Positions 10,208-20,312 are shown, numbered from the stretch's first letter. The stretch is 64,000 nt of DNA from Leguminivora glycinivorella (GCF_023078275.1 NC_062997.1:124001-188000); one strand, 5' to 3'. Program-made: numbers and translations. Notes: generated by a model from the letters alone, not told the origin.

Positions 10208-10353
10208 GCTCAAAGACTACGAGTTTGCGGCGCTCGCAGTTGAGACTTTGGGTCCCTGGTCGGCCGATATGAAATCATTCATGGGGGCACTGTCGGCACG
10301 GCTGGTCGACACCACAGGGGACCCCAGGGCTGGCGCGTACCTCTGTCAACGTA
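10208..10353 (+). pseudogene. Retroelement ORF C-terminal domain, left piece
   Basis: Frame reading 'YEFAALAVETLGPWSADM' and on to 'GDPRAGAY', broken by the LTR insertion at about 10354. The matching right piece is at 15675-15757. From memory this 'ETLGPW...QRGNAAS' domain occurs at the C-terminus of reverse-transcriptase-type mobile element proteins. Its exact family is uncertain. Confidence 0.7.
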
Positions 10354-10355
10354 TC

Positions 10356-11168
10356 TAACATAAATATTTAACATAAAATAAAAAATTGTGTTTTTAATAA
10401 ATTAATTATAAATAAGTCACTAATTTAACTTCAGCGCCCTCTCGGGATAAAATATCGAACTAACAAGCCCGCTCAAGGCATCAACTCGCGCGCACATACG
10501 TGTTAGCCAAGTAGATAAGGAGTTAGTTACAAAAACATCCGCAGACGATAGCTGGCGCGCGGGTCAGAGTCCGACGTTCTTTTCTAATACGAACAGCGCC
10601 TGGGAAACAAGACTGAAAATTGATTTTTATAAAATGTGGTTCACCGGAGGTCCCACCTTGCAGCCTGGGCGGTTAAAATGAATAGTCGTAACATATTAAC
10701 ATAAAAAACCTGGAGAAAGCACTACTTTGAAGAAAATTAATTCCCAATACTGGGTCCTTGTGTCGCTATGAAATCCTGATCAATTGCACGAGAGAATGCC
10801 ATAGCTGATGGGAAATGAACCTCGGACCGCATCCTGTGTTTGAGCTTGCTTTCCACCTCACACCTTAACCCTGGGACCTGCTTCCTGAAGGCATCAGCGT
10901 CGGCGTACAGGATTCCGTATGTGTAATTAAAAAGTGATTGCAAGGTTAGTTAAGCTTAATTTGAACTTTATCTTAACATCAGTGGACAATCTTCAAAGAG
11001 TGACTGTGACGTAGTATATCCAGAATTAAAAGGCTTTCTCCAGCATATTCGCAACTTTTATTTACATCACAACCCAGTAAGGCGCCCTGAGGACATATTT
11101 GAAAGAGCTCATGCTAACCCTGTGCGAACCGGTGAGTAACAGCAATCAGCCCAATTTTAACTGTTACA
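10356..11168 (+). repeat. Left LTR of outer element
   Basis: About 813 bp. Ends TGTTACA. Differences from the right LTR that I can see: A/C within 'GGCATCMACTCGCG' and G/A within 'GCGTCRGCGTAC'. A 68-codon minus-strand frame (10737-10943) occurs in both LTRs and is not recognisable. Confidence 0.88.
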
Positions 11169-11497
11169 AAGTGGCTGCCCACCGTTTGGCCTTAAACTGG
11201 AAAAACTGAGTAAAGTTGTGATGATAAATAATTATCTAGAAAGTTATGGACTTAAAGTGTTAAAATAGCGAGTTTAATTTTATAGTTTAAGGTTAACCAC
11301 GTGTAAGGAAGTGTAACTTAATTTTACATAAAACAAATTTTACTATATTGTGTTAAAAATAATTGATATTGAATAGTCTCAGGCGTACAAGGAAATTAAT
11401 TTTACTTAATAATTTAAATAATTTGGCTCAACTTAACTTCATCATCCTTGAATACCTGTGACTACATTAATACCTACTGTACTAAACTTAATATAAG

Positions 11498-11812
11498 ATG
11501 TCTATCCAAAAGTATATTGATTATTTGCATAAGGATGAATTGGTATATGAACTTGGTGTACTTGGTGTATCCACAGATAGTGATGTGAACGTGGATGCCT
11601 TGAGGAAGCGGATCCGCCAGGTCTACAAACTAGCAAGGAGAGGAAGCATGAGGGGAGAACCGTCTGGAACACCGGATGCGGCGTCCGAGCTCAAGCTTTG
11701 CAGTCTAAAGATCGCGAGTCTAGAATCAGAACTTCCGGAACCCAGCAAGGTAGGTGACCGAAGACTTCTTGTAAAGCTTTCACGGCGTGCTAATTATCTT
11801 ATACTTAGATAG
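11498..11812 (+). pseudogene. Gag-like N-terminal stub, 104 codons
   Basis: Starts at a real ATG about 330 bp after the left LTR. Residues 1-50 read as helices in the pattern 'YIDYLHKDELVYELGVLGV' followed by 'VDALRKRIRQV'. This resembles the SAP-like N-terminus I recall from insect LTR-element Gag proteins. After about residue 85 the sequence loses that character and stops. There is a splice-donor-like AAGGTAGGT at about 11747. No capsid core, zinc knuckle or pol follows, so the element presumably relies on proteins in trans. Confidence 0.6.
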
Positions 11813-12179
11813 GTTGGCTAGGATATCAGAAAGCAGTCCGGATTTAAAAAAAAATGCGGAGTAGGCTAGTGAAAATCCTGAGTATCGCAGATCGACAATA
11901 TCGCGTGACGAGAATGTCCTTAATACATTAATAATAAGTGCAGATTGTAAGATATGATGTATGAATGCATTTTCTAAATTAATCACTAGTGAACCCTTTG
12001 GCTATAGTAAGCTGTGACAGAGATAAGAATGGAATGTAACTTGTTATTACCGTAAACATGCCACATCTGTGTGCATCGGACCCAATGTTTACGATTACGC
12101 GATATAATTATTAGCCTATCGGTCATGAAATTAATAAAATACTTAACATAATAGTACCGGGAATCTAGAAAGTAGGTAC

Positions 12180-12426
12180 TGTAAGAGAGTCGGCCTATCA
12201 GTGGAGAGCATCCAAACATTTAAACAACGCTTTGAATCAATATTTTTTTATATTTTAGGAGCTAAGTACAACCGTTCACTCTCAATCGCTGCTTCTATAT
12301 GAATGCCCCATTGAAGTGTCCGATTTCCCAGACGTTTTTATACTGTTCCAATTTTAAATCAGGGACTGCCAGTCAGCGACCATGACTGCTGTAAAAGGTT
12401 TCATTCTGAATGCGAAACCTCTTACA
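12180..12426 (-). repeat. LTR of inner element (3' LTR on minus strand)
   Basis: 247 bp, identical by eye to 14045-14291. The adjacent purine tract (minus strand) marks this as the 3' LTR. Confidence 0.88.
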
Positions 12427-12859
12427 TATCCCTCCCCCTTATGTTAGAAGCAGCCATTGTTCACAATACTACACCCTATCCTATCCTATTCTACCCTAAC
12501 TACCGGTTGGCCCTACCTAAGCCAGGCCCCCCTACACACAAAAAAATCTCCTAACACCCAATAGTGACAGCCTCATTCAAGGTAGCCAACATCTAACGCT
12601 CTTTGCGTGGTTGCCTAGTCCACGGTTGAGACCGCCATAATTTGGATAGTTGGACTATAGCCAAGGTCCTCGCAAATTAGTCGGATATGGACTATGGTTA
12701 GGAAAACCAATGGCAAAAACCTAACCCCTGCCCATCGACTAAACCCTTTTATTTTGAACTTTCTGACAGCTAATTGTCTGTGGCCATGACTAGATGACAT
12801 TGACATGACAGCTGTTAGCAAATTCACCTAACTTCAAGTAAAAAAACAAGGCAAAACGT

Positions 12860-13085
12860 TTATTTCACATGAAAAAACATAATAAATTTTGAAGATGCCG
12901 ATTCTTGTTGGCGGTGGCGTTGAAGTGGGGGCTTCTCATGGCCGCCAATCTTCCCGCCGCGCCGGTTGCGAAGTGAAGTGGAGCCCGAACGGCTCATGAA
13001 GATTGCTGCAGCTGCAGTGCGCTGCACGTTGGTGATGACGACGAAGTGGGGGTTGCATATGACCGCCAGCCATCTCGCCACACCG
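12860..13085 (-). other. GC-rich unrecognised segment inside inner LTR element
   Basis: A GC-rich island in an AT-rich element. On the minus strand a 73-codon frame (12860-13081) is open but unlike any family I know. A possible polyadenylation signal, ATAAA within 'GTGAAATAAACG', follows on the minus strand near 12862-12872. It could be captured host sequence or simply element sequence. Confidence 0.35.
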
Positions 13086-13628
13086 TGAACAGCTGGATCA
13101 ACTGGTCATCTAGTCGGCCTTGTCTTGATACATGTAAAAGAAATGTGTATGAACGTTGTTCTTTGTAGTCAGGAAATTATAAGGGTGTTGTGACGTATTA
13201 CTCTATAACTTTAAACAATTATATCTATTTATTAAATATTTACAGTTTGGGGTGTGTTTTATTCCACAGTTTACATATTTTCATATAACTTAACCTTATT
13301 GGTAGCTATAGGAAAACATTATGGAATAAATAAGCCTATCAAATAGTTTTTATTCTAATATAAACATTGCATAAATAATATGTATAGTACTCTACATGTT
13401 ATATATTGCGCCAAAATAATTAGTTCTATGTGGTTATTTACAAATAATTATCCTTTTTAACAATAGGGATAGGCAAATGACATTTTCTGTCACAAGTCGT
13501 TTTTCCTTTGAAATAATGTACATTTTAGTTCACTAATAATCACAATTATTCCGTAAGTTCTACAATATAATGTATAATTAAAAGATTGAAACTAAATTTA
13601 CATTGCCTATCTAATGTAACCTACATAT

Positions 13629-13793
13629 CTAGGAAGATTTACTGCATATGTGTATGATTAAGTATATAGGTATGATGGAGCTGATGTTCACGCAATTTGC
13701 GTCGACGCCCATGGTCACCGAAGAGGAGTCGAAGATTTCTTGAACCATACAGACTTTAGCGCCCGTTGCTCCGTTGAATGTCTCGCATTCCAT
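13629..13793 (-). CDS. Unrecognised 54-codon frame in inner LTR element
   Basis: ATG at 13793 (minus strand), TAG at 13629-13631. The peptide begins 'MECETFNGATGAKVCMVQ' and has balanced, soluble-protein-like composition with three Cys in the first ~35 residues. An in-frame TAG lies 24 bases upstream of the ATG, and an AG acceptor-like site falls between, so it could be an exon captured by the element. Too short for certainty; chance is possible. Confidence 0.3.
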   Translation of the reverse strand: MECETFNGATGAKVCMVQEIFDSSSVTMGVDANCVNISSIIPIYLIIHICSKSS

Positions 13794-14044
13794 TTTTACG
13801 TCAAATCTGCTCAGCTATGTTCTAACTACTGAATGGGTGACACTGAATATTAGATAATAAGAAATATATCACCCGAAATAGCTCTTCGTATTGGCGACGA
13901 TGGTCACTTTGTTTTCCTTCTTCTTAAAGCGCGTTTGGCTTATCGCTTGGCATGCGCTTCCTCGCGCTGTGAGGTCGGGGTTCGTTGTCTGAAAACTCTG
14001 AAACCGAAACTAGGGGAAACTTTCAGACGTTAGTGCCTCCACCA

Positions 14045-14291
14045 TGTAAGAGAGTCGGCCTATCAGTGGAGAGCATCCAAACATTTAAACAACGCTTTGA
14101 ATCAATATTTTTTTATATTTTAGGAGCTAAGTACAACCGTTCACTCTCAATCGCTGCTTCTATATGAATGCCCCATTGAAGTGTCCGATTTCCCAGACGT
14201 TTTTATACTGTTCCAATTTTAAATCAGGGACTGCCAGTCAGCGACCATGACTGCTGTAAAAGGTTTCATTCTGAATGCGAAACCTCTTACA
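14045..14291 (-). repeat. LTR of inner element (5' LTR on minus strand)
   Basis: 247 bp, same as 12180-12426. On the minus strand it is followed directly by the TGG-starting primer-binding-site candidate. The apparent frame at 13985-14167 merely straddles the boundary. Confidence 0.88.
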
Positions 14292-14859
14292 GTACTTTAT
14301 GATAAATCTTGATTTAAAACCTTAAGCGTGTATCCTTATGAATACCAATACTTACTTAAATAAGACACGTGTCACTTGATCAAACCATGGTTTATTGGAT
14401 CCACCTGTTACTTAATTAAAAAAAAAAAATATAGTGAATACCTAAACACAACGATAAGGTGTATAGGTAAGTTTTGAGCAAGTAGTATTAAATTTTATGA
14501 GCCCAACTACTTAAAACGTGTTGGTACTCGTCTTTAATTATGACGTTGGCCACGTCTTATTTGTAAGATTAGTAGGTAAGAATAAATACTTTAATACATT
14601 AAATTGTTAGGTAGAAAATATAGTATTCAGGCGGGTGGTATTGCATGTTCACTGTCTGCCAAACATAATTGTCGTTTAACGTATATTTAGCAATAAAGTT
14701 AGTACATAGTAAATATTTACGCATGAGAAAATAGTCTTGCCTAAATGCCTATGCATAATAATATTAAATTATTAACAATGTACATACAAATATAGATATA
14801 TGAGAAAAAAGTTTATTCGCTACGAAAAACTTTTTAACCCAACTGGAACCGAACGGATG

Positions 14860-15674
14860 TGTAACATAAATATTTAACATAAAATAAAAAATTGTGTTTT
14901 TAATAAATTAATTATAAATAAGTCACTAATTTAACTTCAGCGCCCTCTCGGGATAAAATATCGAACTAACAAGCCCGCTCAAGGCATCCACTCGCGCGCA
15001 CATACGTGTTAGCCAAGTAGATAAGGAGTTAGTTACAAAAACATCCGCAGACGATAGCTGGCGCGCGGGTCAGAGTCCGACGTTCTTTTCTAATACGAAC
15101 AGCGCCTGGGAAACAAGACTGAAAATTGATTTTTATAAAATGTGGTTCACCGGAGGTCCCACCTTGCAGCCTGGGCGGTTAAAATGAATAGTCGTAACAT
15201 ATTAACATAAAAAACCTGGAGAAAGCACTACTTTGAAGAAAATTAATTCCCAATACTGGGTCCTTGTGTCGCTATGAAATCCTGATCAATTGCACGAGAG
15301 AATGCCATAGCTGATGGGAAATGAACCTCGGACCGCATCCTGTGTTTGAGCTTGCTTTCCACCTCACACCTTAACCCTGGGACCTGCTTCCTGAAGGCAT
15401 CAGCGTCAGCGTACAGGATTCCGTATGTGTAATTAAAAAGTGATTGCAAGGTTAGTTAAGCTTAATTTGAACTTTATCTTAACATCAGTGGACAATCTTC
15501 AAAGAGTGACTGTGACGTAGTATATCCAGAATTAAAAGGCTTTCTCCAGCATATTCGCAACTTTTATTTACATCACAACCCAGTAAGGCGCCCTGAGGAC
15601 ATATTTGAAAGAGCTCATGCTAACCCTGTGCGAACCGGTGAGTAACAGCAATCAGCCCAATTTTAACTGTTACA
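14860..15674 (+). repeat. Right LTR of outer element
   Basis: 815 bp with intact TGTAACA..TGTTACA termini. The retroposon reading frame resumes immediately after it at 15675. Confidence 0.9.
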
Positions 15675-15757
15675 ACTTGCGATACAAAGAGGTAACGCCG
15701 CCAGTGTCATGGGGTCCATTCCGCAAGCCGACCTACTGGAAGGGGTATTTTCCTTAT
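15675..15757 (+). pseudogene. Retroelement ORF C-terminal domain, right piece
   Basis: Reads 'IQRGNAASVMGSIPQADLLE' and stops at TGA 15755-15757. The uninterrupted paralogue at 20311-20535 has the same order of both pieces, showing that the LTR nest split one frame. Confidence 0.75.
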
Positions 15758-16025
15758 GACTGGGTTATCACTGTAGGTAGGTAAATGTAGTATTTACTTA
15801 TTTTTAGATTTAACTTTAGTTTTAATGATATGTTTAATCTTTTGTTATGTTTAATAAATATGTATAGGAAAAAATATGTAATTTGATAAATCAATAAAAA
15901 AAAAACGTACATAAATCAGGCTGAGGACATTTTTAGTATAAAAGCATCTCCGTTATAGCAAAATTACTGCGAGGTACTACATTTTTCGCGGTTTCGTGGT
16001 GCGTCCCAATATAAGTTGCTCAGTA

Positions 16026-16197
16026 TAACCATAAAATTAAAATTTTAAGTAAACCCCGACATAGTGGACAAATGAATTTTAATTTTAATCTAAATCGACT
16101 CATCCGTTCGGAAGCTACGATGCCACAGACAGAGTCACACACAGACCGACAGACACGGCAAACTTATAAACTTCGTCGTTTTTGCGTCGGGGGTTAA
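16026..16197 (-). repeat. Repeat B copy, internally shortened
   Basis: Has the B 3' end (ATAAAATTAAAATTTT, complement) and the 5' hairpin end, with a short tetranucleotide tract. Confidence 0.8.
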
Positions 16198-16352
16198 ATA
16201 AGCAAAGCAAAGCTTTCTGAGTAGTGGTTGCCATAGCAACCTTATTAGAAGCCGTACAGGAAGCTTTCAAGCCCATCAAAGCTTGAACAATAGCTTGAGA
16301 GCAGCCAATCTAGCTGAGAGAAACATTTATTGATATTTACTAGAAGAGTCTT

Positions 16353-16605
16353 ACCACAGTATAATAAAGAGTACTATCGCAGAGTATGGCCACTCCCGCT
16401 CCCCGCTGAAAGTGCCGCCCACCCCATCTCGGTTACCTCACAGTTACCGCCTGCCAAAAACGCGAACAGTCGACCTGTCATATTCTCACTCATACAAGCA
16501 TAGTACGCGTTCACCTACACGAGCTTAGACTGTGTTCACTGTGTGCTAGGAACGCGCCTCTTTCATATATTTGATCGCCAGTGTCCGAGGTGTGATCTAA
16601 AGGTC
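16353..16605 (+). repeat. Repeat E copy
   Basis: ~240-bp family from 'TTACCACAGTATAATAAAGA' to 'AGTGTCCGAGGTGTG', with GC-rich centre and short complementary ends (CCACA/TGTGG). Other members: 17809, 57225 (split by SINE-1), 61081(-). Confidence 0.75.
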
Positions 16606-16639
16606 GGACTGATTCTGACTATCATCATCCTCCTTGCGT

Positions 16640-16775
16640 TAGTGCGTTTTCACAATCCGATATCGGATGTCGGACCGATTTCCATGTATAACAGGCGCCA
16701 TCTTGGATTCTTTCTATTGAAATCCTTCCGACATCCGATATCGGATCGGATAATGTGGAAAGGAACGATCCCGAC
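16640..16775. repeat. Small palindromic element with TCCGATATCGGATGTCGG ends
   Basis: 'TTTTCACAATCCGATATCGG' near the left is answered by 'CCGATATCGGATCGGATAAT' at the right, about 110-130 bp in total. Probable MITE; the exact ends are not clear. Confidence 0.55.
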
Positions 16776-16835
16776 ATTCGCTATGGCTCGGGAGCATGGG
16801 GTTCACTGTAACAAATAGTCCTAATCCATTTTAAC

Positions 16836-17332
16836 CGCCGACGCAAAAACGACGGGGTGTTACATAAGTTTGACGTGTCTCTCCGTCTGTCTGTTTGTCA
16901 GGGGAGTATTCTTAGCCATGTAACAGACAGACAGACACGTCAAACTTACAACAACCCGTCGTTTTTGCGTCGGGAGTTAAAAATTAAAATTTTGAAAAAA
17001 AAAACCCCACCGCGACTTAGTGGATCGATTTTCATTAGTCTGTTTGTCTGTCTGTTTGTCTGTGCATGTGTGTCTGTCTGTAGCATCGTAGCTCCCGAAC
17101 GGATTAATAGATTTCGATTTAGTTTTTTTGTTTGAAAGCTGAGTTAGTCGGGAGTGTTCTTAGCCATGTGTCCAAAAAACTAAATTCAAATTGGTTCATC
17201 CGTTCGTGAGCTACGATGCCACAGACAGACACACACACACAGACAGATAGACAAACAGACAGACAGACTGAAAGACAGACAGACACGTCAAACTTATAAC
17301 ACCCCTTCGTTTTTGTGTCGGGGGTTAAAAAT
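16836..17332. repeat. Scrambled mosaic of Repeat B fragments
   Basis: Contains, in order, B head (+), B head (-), B tail (-), B tetranucleotide and middle (+), then B middle and head (-). Several junctions fall at or beside the GTCT/CTGT tracts. Open frames here are tetranucleotide artefacts. Confidence 0.75.
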
Positions 17333-17407
17333 ATCAAATGACCTTTCGCACATCATATACACGCAAAATTGTTGACTAGTAGCCAAACTAACTAACTAAC
17401 TAACTAA

Positions 17408-17660
17408 CTAACTAGTATGGCACTGTGATCCAAAGAGGATCTTGGCCTCCAAAACGAGAGCACGCCACTTATCCCGATCCTGCGCAGCTTCCTGCCAATT
17501 ATCGGCTTGTAGCTGACACAGATCCGCCATCACGCTGTCTCCCCAGCGGTATCTGGGCCGACCCGCCGGGCGGCCACCAGTTGGTCTTCCCAGATACGCC
17601 CTCTTGGCAGCCCGATCCTCTCCCATTCTGAGTAGGTGGCCGAACCAGCGAAGTCACCAG
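17408..17660 (-). pseudogene. LINE ORF2 C-terminal fragment
   Basis: The minus-strand frame starts with a 'RWFGHLLRMGEDR' motif (complement at about 17660-17620) and runs through 'GRPRYRW' and 'NWQEAAQDRDKWRALV' to a stop near 17408. The R-W-x-G-H..RM and A-x-D-R-x-x-W-R motifs are typical of the region after the RT domain in non-LTR ORF2 proteins. It lacks RT and endonuclease: a 5'-truncated remnant. Confidence 0.75.
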
Positions 17661-17808
17661 TACTAGCGAAGTGACTAGTAGCCAAACAAAAATAAATCCT
17701 ATACAGCCAATCCGCGTGGCTTGCAGAAAGCCTCTAATTGGCCAAATAACCAGAGCGAAATGTAAACAAGTTCTCTCTCTCTCTGTTGGTTTTACTAAAG
17801 TTAAGCTA

Positions 17809-18030
17809 TACCACAGTATAATAAAGAGTACTATTGTACAGTATGGCCACTCCCGCTCCCCGCTGTAAGTGTCGCCCACCCCCTCTCGGTGACCTCACAG
17901 ATACCGCCTGTCAAAAAAAGCAAACAGTCGACCTGTCATATCTCACTCATACAAGCACGGTATGCGATCACCTACCTACACGAGCTTAGAATGTGCGCTA
18001 GGAACAGTGTCCGAGGTGTGGCTATACCGT
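17809..18030 (+). repeat. Repeat E copy
   Basis: Bounded by 'CTATACCACAGTATAATA' and 'CCGAGGTGTGGCTATA', slightly shorter than the 16353 copy. Confidence 0.75.
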
Positions 18031-18159
18031 CAATGATATCGGATCATTCACAAATACGTGAGCTTTGACTCATAATGTCATTCTTTTAAAGTCTAGATTT
18101 GGCAAATCTGAGCGTCGTCATCATACGCGGCATATATTATACTTCTCTAGCTGTGATAC

Positions 18160-18570
18160 AAAACTATTTACTAAATATCACGTTAGATGTCGCTGTACAG
18201 AGAGCGCCGATTTCTACATCGCGCTAACGAAATGTTTATACGATTGTATATAAGGCGTTCATAGACTTACTTTCATATGTCCATGTTTACTACATATCTC
18301 GTTAGATGGCGCTTAATCGAGAGCGATGATTCCTGATGACATTTTTATGCAATTTTATATAACGCATTCATAGATCTACTTTCATTCGTGCATGTTTACC
18401 TACTAAATATAACGTTAGATGTCGCTGTAGCAAGAACGCCGATTTCTACAAAAACCACGCTAACGATGTTTTTAATAAGGTGTCTGCAGACTACTGACAT
18501 TGTTTCTGAATAGTGCCGTTAGATGGCGCTGTACCGGGAACGCTGATTTCTACATCCCGCTAACGATCTT
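18160..18570 (+). repeat. Degenerate ~115-bp tandem repeat, about four units
   Basis: Each unit carries 'GTTAGATGKCGCT' then a GAACGC..GATTTCTACA-like block and 'CGCTAACGA'. The GTTAGAT core starts at 18182, 18301, 18414 and 18519, so spacing is 119, 113 and 105 bp. Units are diverged, implying an old array. No coding potential recognised. Confidence 0.7.
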
Positions 18571-18638
18571 TTTTTAGGATTTTATACAAAATTTCTAAAA
18601 TAGCCTCTAGACTTTAGATGTAACATTAATAGTATCGA

Positions 18639-18865
18639 CAGGGGCGGCTCACTCCGCGATTCTATCGTCGCGCTACAAGTACATGCCAGCGGCCGCGAGT
18701 TCGCGGCCCATTGAGTGGTGGCGACCTTCGCGCGGCGCAATAGAATTCATTGTCGGCTGCTCGCGTGCGGGCCGTTTGTTACTGTAGGTAAGAATTTAGA
18801 ATGGCGGCATTTTATGCACATCAAAGGAGTGAGCCTTCTGTACTTGTACTATTATATATTCTGTG
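18639..18865 (+). mobile_element. Family K copy A, internally deleted (227 bp)
   Basis: Starts 'CAGGGGCGGCTCACTCCGCG', ends 'TACTATTATATATTCTGTG', with a 7-bp target duplication GTATCGA (18632-18638 and 18866-18872). It lacks the middle ~310 bp of the 540-bp copies. Confidence 0.85.
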
Positions 18866-19179
18866 GTATCGACACATATTCAACCAATTGTCAAACTAAG
18901 CCAAATTGCTCCTTTCAGTTTACTATATCGCTAAACTAAGCAATTAACAAGATTTGCCGGCAATGTTACTTAATAGCATTGCCAAGGCGCGCTATTAGCT
19001 AAGTGTTGTTTCACTAAGTGACATTAAATTGAATTATTACTGCCTACTACGTACAGGATGTATGTCTTGATGTAGGTAATTAGCTATAAGCTTAGCCCAA
19101 GGTGATTTTTTTAAGTAAGTAATTATTTATTTTATTTATTTATTTATTTATTTAATCAAAATAATTATACTTTAACTAT

Positions 19180-19388
19180 TAACCCCCGACGCACAAAGGA
19201 CGCGGTTTTATAAGTTTGACGTGTCTGTCTGTTTGTCTGCCTGTCTATGTGTGTGTCTGTCTGTGGCATCGTAGCTCCCGAACGGATAAACCGATATAGA
19301 TTTTTTTTTGGAAGCTGAATTAGTCGGGAGTGTTTTTAGCCATGTTTCATTGGGGTTTTTTCAAAATTTTATTTTTGCGGTTAGTTTA
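19180..19388 (+). repeat. Repeat B copy
   Basis: Head 'TAACCCCCGACGCACAAA' to tail 'GCGGTTAGTTTA'. Slightly diverged hairpin at the head. Confidence 0.8.
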
Positions 19389-19442
19389 TCATTAGACTTA
19401 TATTGATCGGGATATAGACCGTCGATATAATAAGTCTAAAAG

Positions 19443-19640
19443 GTACAGAAGGGCAAATCTCGACTTAGGAGCAATTAACTAATCCATTTTATCCATTATT
19501 AAATACACTATGATATTGAGTTTTACATGTATCCACTGTACACGCCTACCATATACAACCGGTGGAAACATTGTAAAACATGGAAAAACTGGACCAGTTA
19601 CATTTGCCCCCCAGTCGAGATTAATCCATGTACCACAGTA
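19443..19640. mobile_element. Palindromic MITE S
   Basis: 'GGGCAAATCTCGACT' at the left and 'CCCAGTCGAGATT' at the right form inverted ends, with a further inner pair 'AATCCATTTTATCCAT' / 'ACATGGAAAAACTGGA'. About 200 bp. Other copies: 46741 (half) and 48108. Confidence 0.7.
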
Positions 19641-19849
19641 TAACGACGACTCAGTAGTAATCTCCGGCAGCGGCGACGCAGTCAGTATCTACTGCGCAAG
19701 GTCACGCAGGGTTGAACAAAATTACTATAAAGTTAATCGACTTCGTATAAAGTAAGTTGTTGTTATCTAATAGTTAGTAGTATTGTCGTTTTCTGCGCCG
19801 TTTGTACTGTATGCCTACCATCTCCAATTCTCCTTCAATTACTCAAAGG

Positions 19850-19975
19850 TTAACTGGAAGAGATCCCTTAAAGGGATAAGTTCGCCTTTGTACTAGTGAT
19901 AAGCTCTTTTTCTTGTGTGTTGTATTATTTTCTGGTACAATAAAGTGTTTTACTACTACTACTACTACTAATAGG
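19850..19975 (+). repeat. LINE 3' tail fragment (family F) with TAC tail
   Basis: 'TAACTGGAAGAGATCCCTTA', 'AAGTTCGCCTTTGTAC', then AATAAAG and (TAC)n at 19953-19970. Same tail as 205(-) and 24497(+). Confidence 0.65.
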
Positions 19976-19984
19976 TACTATTCA

Positions 19985-20290
19985 TTATTCTCCTTGCTTT
20001 ATCCCGGCATCCTCATGGGAGCCTGGGGTCCGCTGTGACAACTAAACCCAAGAATTGGCGTAGGCACTAGTTTTACGAAAGCGACTACCATCTGACCTTC
20101 CAACCCGAAGGGTAACTAGGCCTTATTGGAATTAGTCCGGTTTCGTCACGACGTTTTCCTTCACCGGAAAACAGCTGGCAAATATAAAATTACATTTCGC
20201 ACATAAGTTCCGAAAAACTCATTGGTACCAATTGGTGACCTTCGGAACGAAAGTCGCAGGTACTTACCGCTAGGCTACCAGCGCTTCTAT
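19985..20290 (-). mobile_element. tRNA-derived SINE-2 copy
   Basis: On the minus strand it opens with a tRNA-like A-box region 'GGTAGCCTAGCGGTAAG' and 'GCGACTTTCGTTCCGAAGGT', then the body 'TTTTTCGGAACTTATGTGCG' and the 3' part ending in 'GACCCCAGGCTCCCATGAGG'. The B box is degraded here. SINE-2 copies also at 55540(-) and 61797(+ head). Confidence 0.75.
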
Positions 20291-20312
20291 CTAATAGGTA
20301 TTACTAACTGTA

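Larger units (their letters stand above)
12180..14291 (-). mobile_element. Inner LTR element, 2112 bp, identical 247-bp LTRs
   Basis: Direct repeats 12180-12426 and 14045-14291 look identical, each with TGTAAGAG..CTCTTACA ends. A 4-bp target duplication GTAC flanks the unit (12176-12179 and 14292-14295). Orientation is minus: a purine-rich tract (complement of CCCTCCCCC, 12430-12438) abuts the left LTR. A primer-binding-site-like TGGTGGAGGCACTAACG, read on the minus strand, starts immediately after the right LTR. The interior has no gag or pol, so this is a TRIM-like passenger element. It carries unrecognised GC-rich segments (see 13629-13793 and 12860-13085). Confidence 0.88.
10356..15674 (+). 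mobile_element. Outer LTR element with ~815-bp LTRs and gag stub
   Basis: Direct repeats at 10356-11168 and 14860-15674 differ at only about two internal positions. The right copy has perfect TGTAACA..TGTTACA ends. The left copy lacks its first two bases, and aligning both flanks to 20431-20460 suggests a small deletion at the left junction that also removed the target duplication. The interior (11169-14859) has only a gag-like N-terminus at 11498 and no pol, so it is a large non-autonomous element. A candidate primer-binding site starts TGGCTGCCCACCG at 11172. A second LTR element is inserted at 12180-14291. Confidence 0.85.
10190..15876 (+). mobile_element. 5'-truncated retroposon (LINE-like), split by nested LTR elements
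   Basis: Flanked by an exact 15-bp direct repeat TGTAATTTGATAAAT (10175-10189 and 15877-15891), a typical LINE-machinery duplication. The two halves, 10190-10355 and 15675-15876, together form one short C-terminal coding region, a 3' UTR with AATAAA and a short A run before the right repeat. Everything between is the inserted LTR nest. A closely related uninterrupted insertion lies at 20313-20699. Confidence 0.85.

Noticed and set aside
10737..10943. 68-codon minus-strand frame found twice (also 15243-15449)
   Set aside because: Duplicated only because it lies in the two LTRs of one element. No recognisable domain and no evidence of selection.
17425..17631. Plus-strand 68-codon frame
   Set aside because: Antisense to the LINE ORF2 C-terminal fragment on the minus strand, which has recognisable motifs.
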